Assembly (NCBI RefSeq): GCF_008329525.1
Contig: NZ_NPKQ01000002.1
Coordinates: 1,178,001-1,242,000 of the forward strand
Direction of reading: 5' to 3'
Length of the DNA: 64,000 nucleotides
DNA from: Tardiphaga sp. P9-11
GTDB taxonomy: Bacteria > Pseudomonadota > Alphaproteobacteria > Rhizobiales > Xanthobacteraceae
In this document: one piece after another, positions 36,789 to 45,277 of the stretch
How the letters are laid out: every line of letters begins with the position of its first letter
How positions within the stretch are numbered: position 1 is the stretch's first letter
The notes under the pieces: generated by a model
What the model was told of the DNA's origin: nothing
Database searches by the model: none
The model's input: only the letters and a program-made list of their open reading frames with translations
Program-made: the position numbers and the translations under genes

Positions 36789-37631
36789 ATGAAGTTTACC
36801 GGCACCGAAAACTATGTCGCGACCGATGATCTCAAGGTCGCCGTCAATGCCGCCATCGTGCTCGAACGCCCGCTGCTGGTGAAGGGCGAGCCGGGCACCG
36901 GCAAGACCGTGCTGGCCGAGGAAGTCGCCAAGGCGCTCGGCGCACCGCTGCTGACCTGGCACATCAAGTCCACCACCAAGGCGCAGCAGGGCCTTTACGA
37001 ATATGATGCCGTCTCGCGCCTTCGCGACAGCCAGCTCGGCGATCCCCGCGTCTCGGATATCGGTAACTACATCAAGCGCGGCAAGCTGTGGGAAGCCTTC
37101 ACCCATGCAGAGCGCCCGGTGCTGCTGATCGATGAAATCGACAAGGCCGATATCGAGTTCCCGAACGACCTGCTGCTCGAACTCGATCGCATGGAATTCC
37201 ACGTCTACGAGACCGGCGAGACCATCAAGGCGGCGAAGCGCCCGATCGTGATGATCACCTCGAACAACGAGAAGGAATTGCCGGACGCGTTCCTGCGCCG
37301 CTGCTTCTTCCACTACATCAAGTTCCCCGACATCGATACCATGAACCAGATCGTCGAGGTCCACTTCCCCGGCATCAAGCAGCGCCTCGTCGCCGAAGCG
37401 ATGCGAATCTTCTTCGAGGTGCGCGACGTGCCCGGCCTGAAGAAGAAGCCGTCGACGTCTGAGTTGCTCGATTGGCTGAAGCTGCTGGTCAATGAGGACA
37501 TGTCGCCGGAGATGCTGCGCGAACGCGATCCGCGTAAGCTGATCCCGCCATTGCATGGCGCGCTGCTGAAGAACGAGCAGGACGTCCACCTGTTCGAGCG
37601 GCTGGCATTCTTGAACCGCCGCGAGGTCTGA
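36789..37631 (+). CDS. MoxR-family AAA+ ATPase
   Basis: 280 residues. Walker A is GEPGTGKTVLAEE, Walker B is VLLIDEIDKAD, sensor 1 is IVMITSNNEKELPDA and an arginine finger lies in RRCFFHYIKFPD. A C-terminal AAA lid (ELLDWLKLLVNEDMSPEMLR) follows. MoxR ATPases act with VWA proteins to mature metal-containing enzymes. The CoxE-like partner is encoded at 32834-34015, separated by two genes and on the other strand, so the pair may be co-functional though not one operon. It ends at a strong terminator. Confidence 0.9.
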   Translation: MKFTGTENYVATDDLKVAVNAAIVLERPLLVKGEPGTGKTVLAEEVAKALGAPLLTWHIKSTTKAQQGLYEYDAVSRLRDSQLGDPRVSDIGNYIKRGKLWEAFTHAERPVLLIDEIDKADIEFPNDLLLELDRMEFHVYETGETIKAAKRPIVMITSNNEKELPDAFLRRCFFHYIKFPDIDTMNQIVEVHFPGIKQRLVAEAMRIFFEVRDVPGLKKKPSTSELLDWLKLLVNEDMSPEMLRERDPRKLIPPLHGALLKNEQDVHLFERLAFLNRREV

Positions 37632-37660
37632 CCCGCCTCAGGGTATACAGCCTTCATGGA

Positions 37661-37687
37661 AAACCGCCCCTAGGGGCGGTTTTTTTA
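37661..37687 (+). terminator. Intrinsic terminator of the MoxR gene
   Basis: AACCGCCCC pairs with GGGGCGGTT (37662-37681) around a two-base TA loop, followed by a run of Ts (37681-37686). Confidence 0.92.
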
Positions 37688-37718
37688 ATACCTATTTTGC
37701 AGTTATTACCAAACTTCA

Positions 37719-37789
37719 GTATACATTAATCGGTTCTCATCCCCACTTTATTGGGATATCGTCCTTTCCAAGGTCGATCCTGTATACAG
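37719..37789 (+). promoter_or_regulatory. GTATAC operator cluster before vanA
   Basis: GTATAC occurs at 37719-37724 and inside the perfect 10-base palindrome CTGTATACAG at 37780-37789, 35-105 bases before the vanA start. A third copy is at 37643-37648. The symmetry T-GT-(AT)-AC-A fits FCD-type GntR operators, and a GntR regulator is encoded in the operon, so these are candidate VanR sites. Confidence 0.5.
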
Positions 37790-37823
37790 ACAGGACTCAG
37801 TGACTGCGCCATGGAGGAACACG

Positions 37824-38873
37824 ATGCCCGCTTCATTCCCGCTGAACGCCTGGTACGCCGCCGCCTGGGATGCCGACATCAAGCATCAGCTTTTCCCGCG
37901 CACGATCTGCGGCAAGCATGTGGTGATGTATCGCCGCGCCGATGGCGGTGTCAGTGCGCTGGAAGACGCGTGCTGGCACCGGCTGGTGCCGCTCTCCAAG
38001 GGACGCCTTGAGGGCGATACGGTCGTCTGCGGCTATCACGGCCTGAAATACAACGCGCAGGGCCGCTGCACTTTCATGCCCTCGCAGGAGACCATCAACC
38101 CCTCCGCCTGCGTGCGCTCCTATCCCGTGGTCGAACGCCATCGTTTCATCTGGCTGTGGATGGGCGACCCTGCGCTGGCCGATCCCGCTCTGGTGCCGGA
38201 CATGCACTGGAACGACGATCCGGAATGGGCCGGCGACGGCAAGACCATTCATGCCAAGTGCGACTACCGCTTGGTGGTCGACAACCTGATGGATCTCACC
38301 CACGAGACCTTCGTGCACGGCTCCAGCATCGGCCAGGACGACGTCGCCGAAGCTCCGTTCGATGTCACCCATGGCGACAAGACCGTCACGGTGACGCGCT
38401 GGATGAAGGGCATCGAAGCGCCGCCGTTCTGGGCTGCGCAACTCGGCAAGCCCGGCCCTGTTGATCGCTGGCAGATCATTCACTTCCAGGCGCCCAGCAC
38501 GGTCAATATCGATGTCGGCGTGGCACCTGCAGGCACCGGCGCGCCGGAGGGCGATCGCTCGCAGGGCGTCAACGGCTTCGTGCTCAACACGATGACGCCG
38601 GAGACCGAAACCACCTGCCACTATTTCTGGGCCTTCGTGCGCAACCATCGTATCACCGAGCAGAAGATCACCACGGAAATCCGCGAAGGTGTCGCCGGCA
38701 TTTTCCGCGAGGACGAGATCATTCTCGAAGCGCAGCAGCAGGCGATGAACGAGAACCCGGATCGCGTGTTCTACAATCTCAATATCGATGCTGGCGCGAT
38801 GTGGTGCCGCCGGGTGATCGACCGCATGGTGGCGAAGGAAAGCGCGCCAACCAAACTGCAGGCGGCAGAGTAA
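37824..38873 (+). CDS. vanA: Vanillate O-demethylase oxygenase subunit (Rieske)
   Basis: 349 residues from the ATG at 37824, with GAGGAA 5 bases upstream. The Rieske domain has C50-x-H52 and C69-x2-H72 (DACWHR and VCGYHG). The catalytic domain has the VanA-type NLMDLTHETFVHGSSIGQ, with iron ligands H160 and H165 and bridging D153. The enzyme opens the methoxy group of vanillate or a related aromatic, releasing formaldehyde, with electrons from VanB. The next gene, a GntR regulator, begins 4 bases after the stop. The exact aromatic substrate is inferred from family resemblance. Confidence 0.87.
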   Translation: MPASFPLNAWYAAAWDADIKHQLFPRTICGKHVVMYRRADGGVSALEDACWHRLVPLSKGRLEGDTVVCGYHGLKYNAQGRCTFMPSQETINPSACVRSYPVVERHRFIWLWMGDPALADPALVPDMHWNDDPEWAGDGKTIHAKCDYRLVVDNLMDLTHETFVHGSSIGQDDVAEAPFDVTHGDKTVTVTRWMKGIEAPPFWAAQLGKPGPVDRWQIIHFQAPSTVNIDVGVAPAGTGAPEGDRSQGVNGFVLNTMTPETETTCHYFWAFVRNHRITEQKITTEIREGVAGIFREDEIILEAQQQAMNENPDRVFYNLNIDAGAMWCRRVIDRMVAKESAPTKLQAAE

Positions 38874-38877
38874 AATC

Positions 38878-39633
38878 ATGAGCGAACGCGACACCGAGCG
38901 CTCCATCTCGCAGACCGTGCGTGCGCAGCTCGCCCTGCGCGACATGATCCTGTCCGGCACGCTGCGCCCAGGCGAACGCATCAGCGAATTGCAGGCTGTA
39001 GAGATCACCAGCGTGTCGCGCACGCCGGTACGTCTCGCGCTGGTGCGTCTGGAAGATGAGGGGCTGCTACAGGCGATCCCCTCCGGCGGCTTCATGGTGA
39101 AGGCGTTCTCCGAGCGCGACATTCTGGACTCGATCGAACTGCGCGGCACTCTGGAAGGCCTCGCAGCCCGCTTTGCTGCGGAGCGCGGCGCCAGCGCCCG
39201 CAATCTCGAACCGCTAAAAGAGTGTCTGTCGGATCTGGATCAACTGGTGCGGCAAGATCCGATCTCGGTCGAAGCCTTCTCGGCTTATGTGACGATGAAC
39301 GCGCGTTTCCATGCACTACTCACCGACCTTTCCGGCAGCGCGCCGGTGATCCGGCAGATTGATCGCGTGTCCGCAATGCCGTTCGCGTCGCCAAGTGCCT
39401 TCGTGATGGCGCAGTCGGCACTGCCGGAAGCGCACAACATCCTGCTGATCGGCCAGGAACATCACCGCATCGTCGTCGACGCCATCGAAAACCGCGAGGG
39501 CGCGCGCGCAGAAGCTGTGATGCGCGAACATGCACGGCTGGCCGTGCGCAATCTGCGGCTCGCTCTGCGTAACCGCACGCATCTCGATTTGCTGCCGGCG
39601 CTGGCGCTGCTGACATCTGCGGCAACGGACTAA
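38878..39633 (+). CDS. vanR: GntR-family regulator of the van operon (FCD type)
   Basis: 251 residues. The N-terminal winged helix-turn-helix (RDMILSGTLRPGERISELQA, then VSRTPVRLALVRLEDEGLL) is GntR type. The C-terminal FCD all-helical ligand domain has the metal/ligand pattern (RFHALLTDLSGSAPV, EHHRIVDAIENREG-like with QEHHRIVVDAI). Its position between vanA and vanB is strong evidence that it controls this operon, probably as a repressor released by vanillate. GTATAC palindromes upstream of vanA are its likely operators. Confidence 0.85.
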   Translation: MSERDTERSISQTVRAQLALRDMILSGTLRPGERISELQAVEITSVSRTPVRLALVRLEDEGLLQAIPSGGFMVKAFSERDILDSIELRGTLEGLAARFAAERGASARNLEPLKECLSDLDQLVRQDPISVEAFSAYVTMNARFHALLTDLSGSAPVIRQIDRVSAMPFASPSAFVMAQSALPEAHNILLIGQEHHRIVVDAIENREGARAEAVMREHARLAVRNLRLALRNRTHLDLLPALALLTSAATD

Positions 39634-39645
39634 CGGAGACACATC

Positions 39646-40623
39646 ATGCGTTTTGCAGAACACTGGATGTGGTGCAGCGTCGATGCCATTCGCGATGTGA
39701 CGCCGGGTATCCGCGAGATCACATTACGGCCGGATGCGCCGCTGACATCCTATCCGCCGGGCAGCCATATCAACGTCAACCTCCTGATCGATGGCCAACC
39801 GCAGACGCGGTCCTATTCGCTGGTTGGCGAACGCGCGACCAACACGCTGCGTATCGCGGTGCGGCTTGCCCCTGACAGCCGCGGCGGCTCCCAGGCGATG
39901 TGGGCCCTGCAGCCCGGCGGACGGCTCGAAATCTCCAACCCGTCGTCGCTGTTCGATATCGACTGGGCCCGCAAAACCTATTGCCTGATTGCTGGCGGCA
40001 TCGGCATCACGCCGATCACAGGCATTGCACATGCGCTGCAAGAACGATCTGCCGACATACATCTTCATTATGCTGTCCGGTCCCGCCAGGATGCCGCCTA
40101 TCTCGACGAGATGGGTGCGCTGCTGGGCGAACAATTGAGTGTTCACGCCAGCGACGAAACCGCGCGACTGGATCTCGATGCCACCTTCGGCGCCCTCCCC
40201 GCTGATGCTATCGCCATCATGTGCGGACCGATGCGGATGCTGGAAGCCGCAAGGCACGCCTGGAACAGCGCGGGTCGCGCGCCAGCCGATCTGCGCTATG
40301 AGACCTTCGGTTCAAGCGGCCTGTTACCGACAGTGGAATTCCGCGTGCGACTGAAGGGCTCCGGTGCCGAGATCGTGGTGCCGCAGAACCGTTCGATGCT
40401 CAATGCGCTTAACGATGCCGGACATGAAGTGATGTCCGACTGCCAGCGCGGCGAATGCGGCGTCTGCGCCATCGATGTTCTCGCCGTCGATGGCGAGATC
40501 GATCATCGCGACGTGTTCTTCAGCGCGCACCAGAAGAGCGGCAACACGAAGATTTGTCCCTGCGTCTCGCGCGTCGTCGGCACGGTGACGGTGGGTACGT
40601 TGTATCAGCCGGACGCTGTCTGA
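39646..40623 (+). CDS. vanB: Vanillate O-demethylase reductase subunit
   Basis: 325 residues. Oxidoreductase of the phthalate-dioxygenase-reductase type: FMN/flavin-binding N-terminus (PQTRSYSLVGER), NAD(P)-binding part (CLIAGGIGITPITGIAHAL, then IMCGPMRMLEA), and a C-terminal plant-type [2Fe-2S] domain with CQRGECGVCAI and a distant CPCVSR cysteine. It passes electrons from NAD(P)H to VanA. The stop is 3 bases from the stop of the convergent MFS gene. Confidence 0.9.
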   Translation: MRFAEHWMWCSVDAIRDVTPGIREITLRPDAPLTSYPPGSHINVNLLIDGQPQTRSYSLVGERATNTLRIAVRLAPDSRGGSQAMWALQPGGRLEISNPSSLFDIDWARKTYCLIAGGIGITPITGIAHALQERSADIHLHYAVRSRQDAAYLDEMGALLGEQLSVHASDETARLDLDATFGALPADAIAIMCGPMRMLEAARHAWNSAGRAPADLRYETFGSSGLLPTVEFRVRLKGSGAEIVVPQNRSMLNALNDAGHEVMSDCQRGECGVCAIDVLAVDGEIDHRDVFFSAHQKSGNTKICPCVSRVVGTVTVGTLYQPDAV

Positions 40624-40626
40624 CCG

Positions 40627-41850
40627 TCAGCGTTCACCGCGCAGCGACGCAATCATCGACATGATCGCGAGCACGATGACCACGGCGCCATAGACATAGG
40701 CCACGACGGCTAGTCCGGCATATGGCACAGCCACACCTGCAGCGAGTGCTGGCAGGCTGAAGGCCAGATAGGACAACACATAGAACGCCGCCAGCAAACC
40801 GGCGCGCTGATGCGCCTCGGCGGTCGGCAGCAGCGTGCTCAGCGAGCCGGCGAAGGACGCGCCGAAGCCGAAACCTGCGATCACCGAACCGGCAAACAGC
40901 ATCGCAACGCTGTGCTGCCAGATGCCGAGCAGCGAGACGAGGACGCCCAGCGACAGTGCGGCCGTGCCAATCACCAGCAACCGCTGCGCAGGAAGCTGCC
41001 GAAGGGCGGCCACGGTCAGTGCTGCAGCGAGCATCAGGGTCGCGACCACGACGCCGCCAACCCAAGGCGCGGAGACGCCCATCGTTGTTGCGACCACCGT
41101 GGGCATCAAGGACAGACTGAAGCCGCCCAACGCCCATGTGGCGACGGTGGCCGGTGCAACGCGCAGCAGCGCGGCGCGCGATTGGCTGGGCACGCGCACA
41201 TGCGGCCGCAGCGAGGCCAGCGCACCCGATTTGCGCGACACGGTCTCGGGCATCATGAACAGCAGCACAATCATCACGGCCGTCAGCGCGAATAGAACCT
41301 CATAGACCAGATGCAGCGGATCGGGCGCGAAGGTGACGAGCGCCGCGGCGCCGAGCGCGCCGACCATCAGGCCGAGAAAGGCGGTGACGCTGTTGAGGAG
41401 CGACCCGTGCTTGCGGTCGGTATCGAGGATCGCAGCGCCCAATGCCGTTGTCGCCGTGCCGACGCAAAGGCCCTGCACGGCGCGCGCAAGGATCAATTGC
41501 CCGACATCACTGGCATAGGAGAACAGCACCATCGCGATGGCATTCAGCAACAGACCGCCGAGAATGACCGGACGGCGTCCGACATAATCGGACAGGCCGC
41601 CGACCGTCAGCAACGCCGCCAGCAGGCTGATCGCGTAGACCGCGAATACCAGCGTGATCATCAATGGCGAGAGGTGCATCGACTGCTGGTAGAGCCGATA
41701 CAGCGGCGTCACCGCGCTGCTGCTGGCTGCGACCAGCGCGGCCCCGGCAAAACTGAATGCCGTCATGGCCGATGGCTTCAACACCCAACCGGCTCTGGCT
41801 GATGATGCTTGAGCATTGGAAACACACGTCTTTTCGGCACTGCCTTGCAT
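40627..41850 (-). CDS. MFS transporter
   Basis: 407 residues with about 12 membrane helices. Motif A of the major facilitator superfamily is in GGLSDYVGRRPVILGG, and the central loop is short. The N-terminus is short and soluble. It diverges from a TetR-type regulator across a palindromic operator, the typical arrangement of a drug or aromatic efflux pump under local control. It converges with the van operon, so aromatic transport is possible but not shown. Confidence 0.85.
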   Translation of the reverse strand: MQGSAEKTCVSNAQASSARAGWVLKPSAMTAFSFAGAALVAASSSAVTPLYRLYQQSMHLSPLMITLVFAVYAISLLAALLTVGGLSDYVGRRPVILGGLLLNAIAMVLFSYASDVGQLILARAVQGLCVGTATTALGAAILDTDRKHGSLLNSVTAFLGLMVGALGAAALVTFAPDPLHLVYEVLFALTAVMIVLLFMMPETVSRKSGALASLRPHVRVPSQSRAALLRVAPATVATWALGGFSLSLMPTVVATTMGVSAPWVGGVVVATLMLAAALTVAALRQLPAQRLLVIGTAALSLGVLVSLLGIWQHSVAMLFAGSVIAGFGFGASFAGSLSTLLPTAEAHQRAGLLAAFYVLSYLAFSLPALAAGVAVPYAGLAVVAYVYGAVVIVLAIMSMIASLRGER

Positions 41851-41903
41851 AGCTCATTCCTAAAAGCTAAGTAATTGCATTAGGCATCTAGGTCGCCCGA
41901 GAG

Positions 41904-41928
41904 CTTAATGCAAATATTTTGCGTTAAG
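41904..41928. promoter_or_regulatory. Palindromic operator between the MFS and TetR genes
   Basis: A 25-base imperfect palindrome at 41904-41928: left arm CTTAATGCAAA, right arm TTTGCGTTAAG, with one mismatch in the arms. A related half-site TTGCATTA lies at 41875-41882. This is a strong candidate for the TetR operator controlling both divergent genes. Confidence 0.65.
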
Positions 41929-41969
41929 AATCTCATTTTTTTGCACATGTGCGACCGTGGGAGACCGAT

Positions 41970-42548
41970 GTGACGGTGAAGGAACGAGTCCGGATTGGTG
42001 GACGCAGCGCGCGGATACAGAGCGCCGTGCATGATGCTGTCCGCAAATTGGGGGCTCTTTCCACCCGAAACCAGATCACCGTGCCGCAGATCGCTGCCGA
42101 GGCTGGCGTGACGCCGTCAACCATCTATCGACGCTGGGGCGACCTCTCCGCGCTGCTTGCCGACGTCGCCGTGGCGCGGCTGCGGCCGATCGCGGATCCC
42201 GACGACACTGGCGCGGTCGAAAGCGATCTGCGCGCCTTCATCGAGCAGTATGCCGAAGAGATGTCGTCTCCGGTCGGCCAGGCGCTTATGCGGGACGTGC
42301 TGTCGGCCCTCAAGGAAGGACTGCCCAGCGCCTGTGCGGGCTTCACCTGCGATCACCTCACCACCCTTAACGCACGCGCCAAAGCGCGCGGCGAGACGCC
42401 CTTCGACATCGACGAGGTGATTGACCATGTGGTGGCGCCGATCATCTATCGCGCGCTATTCAGCGAACAGATACCGACACCCGATTATTGCAATCGCCTG
42501 ATTGACCGGATTTATCCGCCTGCCCGCAAGCGACGCACCGCCGTCTGA
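41970..42548 (+). CDS. TetR/AcrR-family regulator
   Basis: 192 residues from a GTG at 41970, with GGGAG at 6 bases; an in-frame GTG at 41949 is less well placed. The N-terminal helix-turn-helix reads ARIQSAVHDAVRKLGALS, then ITVPQIAAEAGVTPSTIYRR. The C-terminal part is the TetR ligand domain, including DEVIDHVVAPIIYRALF. It is expected to repress the divergent MFS gene and itself; the inducer is unknown. Confidence 0.87.
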   Translation: MTVKERVRIGGRSARIQSAVHDAVRKLGALSTRNQITVPQIAAEAGVTPSTIYRRWGDLSALLADVAVARLRPIADPDDTGAVESDLRAFIEQYAEEMSSPVGQALMRDVLSALKEGLPSACAGFTCDHLTTLNARAKARGETPFDIDEVIDHVVAPIIYRALFSEQIPTPDYCNRLIDRIYPPARKRRTAV

Positions 42549-42551
42549 TCG

Positions 42552-43145
42552 TCAGCGCGGCTTCTCGTCCAGCTGATAGGTCAGATGCGCCTTCACCGTC
42601 GGCCATTCGCCGGGCAAGATACTATAGACAACCGTGTCGCGCAGCGTGCCGTTCGGCGCGATCTGGTGGTTGCGCAGGATGCCATCCTGCTTGGCACCGA
42701 GCCGCTCGATGGCGCGGCGGGATTGATGGTTGAAGAAATGCGTGCGGAATTCCACCGCGATGCAATCCAGCTTCTCGAACGCATGCCCGAGCAGCAGTAA
42801 CTTGCATTGGGTGTTGAGCGCGGTGCGCTGGACCCACTTGCCATACCAGGTCGAGCCTATCTCGACCCGGCGGTTGGCGGCATCGACATTCATATAGGTC
42901 GTCATGCCGGCGATCTTGCCGTCAGCGTCTTTCACCGTGAATGGCAGCATCGCGCCTGATGCCTGCAGAGCGAGGCGACGGTCGATCTCGGCGCTCATCT
43001 TTTCGGGCGTCGGGATCGCCGTGTACCAGATCTTCGAAAGGTCGCCTGACTTGGCGGCCTCGATCAGACCATCGCAGTGATCTTTGGCAAGAGGTTCGAG
43101 CCGGGCGTGAGGTCCTCTGAGCGTAACGGGTTCAAGCCACGGCAT
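42552..43145 (-). CDS. GNAT-family N-acetyltransferase
   Basis: 197 residues, with AAGGAACG before the ATG. The RimJ/RimL-like part has GPHARLEPLAKDHCDGLIEA, YMNVDAANRRVEIGSTWYG, and an acetyl-CoA-binding loop that is less canonical than Q/RxxGxG/A (ALNTQCKLLLLGHAFEKL). It probably acetylates a small molecule or a protein N-terminus; the substrate is unknown. It lies 16 bases before the SMP-30 gene stop, on the same strand and probably the same operon. Confidence 0.83.
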   Translation of the reverse strand: MPWLEPVTLRGPHARLEPLAKDHCDGLIEAAKSGDLSKIWYTAIPTPEKMSAEIDRRLALQASGAMLPFTVKDADGKIAGMTTYMNVDAANRRVEIGSTWYGKWVQRTALNTQCKLLLLGHAFEKLDCIAVEFRTHFFNHQSRRAIERLGAKQDGILRNHQIAPNGTLRDTVVYSILPGEWPTVKAHLTYQLDEKPR

Positions 43146-43161
43146 CGATCGTTCCTTCAGG

Positions 43162-44097
43162 CTACTTGTTCAAGAAGTTAAGCGGCAAGCCACCGCGCGG
43201 CCAATCCATTGCGATCAGCTCGCCCTTGCCTGACAGCGTGATATAGGCCGTCTTCAGCTCGGGGCCGCCGAATGCGATATTCGTGGTGACGCGATCGCCA
43301 GTTTGTATCTGTTCCACCAATTTTCCATCCGGCGCAATCACCGAGATGCAGCCGCTGACCAGCGTTGCCACGCAGACATTGCCCGAAGCTTCGACCGCGA
43401 GAGAATCGAACATCTGATAGCCGCCAAGGCCCGCGATGGGTCGACCGCGCTCGCCGCGATAGATCACATCGGCCGGCTTCACCTCGCCAGGTGCACCAAC
43501 ATCAAAGGCCCACAACCGCGCCGTCGGCGTCTCGGCCACATAGACGGTCTTCTCATCGGGCGACAGGCCAATGCCATTGGCCGGCAGCATGCCGAAATGC
43601 CCTTCGACGACCTCGGTCGCACCTGGCTTCATGTAATAGAACGCGCCGACATCCATATCGCGGTGCCGGCGTTTGCCGAGATCGGTGAACCAGAGCCCGC
43701 CCTGTTTGTCGAACACCAGATCGTTCGGCCCCTTCAGCGGATGCGCGCCGCATTTGTCGAACAGGGTTTCGACCTTGCCGTTAGAGAGGTCCACGCGCTG
43801 GATCGAGCCGCCGATATATTCATGCGGCTCCGGTGCGCCGGGCATGATGGCGCCGCGCGATGCCGCCCAGCTGAAGCCGCCATTGTTGCAGAGATACATC
43901 TTGCCGTCAGGACCGAGCGCCGCGCCGTTCGGGCCACCCGGGATTTTCGCGACCACTTCCTTGCGGCCGTCGGGCCAGACCCGCGTCAGTTGCTGCGCAC
44001 GTATCTCGACCAGGACGACAGAGCCGTCCGGCATCACCACCGGGCCTTCGGGGAATGCGAGATCGGTGGCAAGGACGCGGATGTTGGGGCTGGACAT
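43162..44097 (-). CDS. SMP-30/gluconolactonase-family lactonase
   Basis: 311 residues from the ATG at 44097, with AGGGAG 7 bases before. A six-bladed propeller of the SMP-30/gluconolaconase type: FPEGPVVMPDGSVVLVEIRA, PLKGPNDLVFDKQGGLWFTD and the metal-site LPANGIGLSPDEKTVYVAET, with a late DSLAVEASGNVCVATLV. Members hydrolyse sugar or aromatic lactones in the presence of a divalent metal. It runs opposite to an enoyl-CoA hydratase gene and just before a GNAT gene, so the pathway is not obvious. Confidence 0.86.
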   Translation of the reverse strand: MSSPNIRVLATDLAFPEGPVVMPDGSVVLVEIRAQQLTRVWPDGRKEVVAKIPGGPNGAALGPDGKMYLCNNGGFSWAASRGAIMPGAPEPHEYIGGSIQRVDLSNGKVETLFDKCGAHPLKGPNDLVFDKQGGLWFTDLGKRRHRDMDVGAFYYMKPGATEVVEGHFGMLPANGIGLSPDEKTVYVAETPTARLWAFDVGAPGEVKPADVIYRGERGRPIAGLGGYQMFDSLAVEASGNVCVATLVSGCISVIAPDGKLVEQIQTGDRVTTNIAFGGPELKTAYITLSGKGELIAMDWPRGGLPLNFLNK

Positions 44098-44275
44098 GGA
44101 AACTCCCTGACATTTTCTTGGTTTGTTATGACGCCGGTTGCGTGTGACGCACGTGACCAAAGTAGAGCAAACATGTCCCGCGCTGCCAAGCCGCGCAAAT
44201 GCATGGCCACTTGCGTGGAATTTCCATTCGGCTTTAGCTGCGATCAACGATAACGCGAAAAGTCCGAGGAAACCG

Positions 44276-45103
44276 ATGCCGATCGACACCGCAGTTGCGC
44301 CTGGAGCCGATGACGAAGTGCTCTACTTTGTCGCCGATGGCATCGCGACCGTCACGCTCAATCGCCCGCACCGGTTAAACACAATCTCCCGTGAGATGCT
44401 GTCGCAGCTCAGCAACCTGTTTCTGAGAGCCGATTCCGATCCCGACGTACGCGTGGTTATACTGACCGCCACCGGCCGCGCCTTCTGCGCCGGGCTCGAC
44501 ATGGCCAGCGCAACCAAGGGTACCGGCATCGGCTCCGCTAACGATGCCAACAACAGCCGCACCACGCTCGACCTCAAGACTGCGCCTCCAATCGTCATGT
44601 TCAACATGGAGAAGCCGACGATCTGCGCCATGAACGGCGCCGCCGCCGGCTACGGCATGGACGTCGCGCTCGGTTGCGACATGCGCATCATGGCAGAGAG
44701 CGCAAAATTCGCTGCAGCCTTCGTCAAGCGTGGCGTGGTGCCTGAGTCCGGCGGCACCTGGTTTCTGCCGCGCATGATCGGCTGGGCCAAGGCGGCCGAG
44801 CTGATCTTCACAGGCCGCACATTGTCGGCGCGCGAAAGCCTCGAGATGGGCCTTACCAACGAGGTGGTTGATGATGCGGAATTGATGACGCGCGCCAATG
44901 CAGTGGCGGCCGAGATCGCTGCCAATGCGCCACTCGCAGTGCAGGCTGCCAAACGCATGATGCGCTCGGGCCTGTCGGAAAGTTTCGGCGACCACGTCCA
45001 TCACGTGTTCCTGCAACTGCTGCCGCTGTTTCGCACAGCGGATTTCCGCGAAGGCATGGCGTCGTTTCTCGAGAAGCGCCCAGCCAAATTCACCGGCAAC
45101 TGA
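44276..45103 (+). CDS. Enoyl-CoA hydratase/isomerase family protein
   Basis: 275 residues from the ATG at 44276, with CGAGGAA 4-6 bases before. Crotonase fold: oxyanion-hole segments GRAFCAGLDM and AMNGAAAGYGMDVALGCDMR, then KFAAAFVKRGVVPESGGTWF with the catalytic-glutamate position (PESGG) and a C-terminal helix AVQAAKRMMRSGL. It acts on an enoyl- or acyl-CoA thioester. Two binding-protein genes follow on the same strand, so it may belong to a catabolic module for an imported acid. Confidence 0.88.
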   Translation: MPIDTAVAPGADDEVLYFVADGIATVTLNRPHRLNTISREMLSQLSNLFLRADSDPDVRVVILTATGRAFCAGLDMASATKGTGIGSANDANNSRTTLDLKTAPPIVMFNMEKPTICAMNGAAAGYGMDVALGCDMRIMAESAKFAAAFVKRGVVPESGGTWFLPRMIGWAKAAELIFTGRTLSARESLEMGLTNEVVDDAELMTRANAVAAEIAANAPLAVQAAKRMMRSGLSESFGDHVHHVFLQLLPLFRTADFREGMASFLEKRPAKFTGN

Positions 45104-45277
45104 GCGCAACGCACAAACATGCCGACGCGGCGTTGTGCGTCGCGTCACGCTTTGGTGATTAAGTCAGCTTTCCAACTTCAGGGCTTGGTGCATACTCCCC
45201 AGCATTCGAGCCGCATCACAAAAACCTGCGTAGACGGGCCGATGCGGTTGATCGAACCACAGGGAGGACACTTGACC

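Noticed and set aside
42552-44097. GNAT and SMP-30 genes as one lactone pathway with the enoyl-CoA hydratase
   Set aside because: They run opposite to the hydratase and share no clear substrate, so no pathway is proposed.
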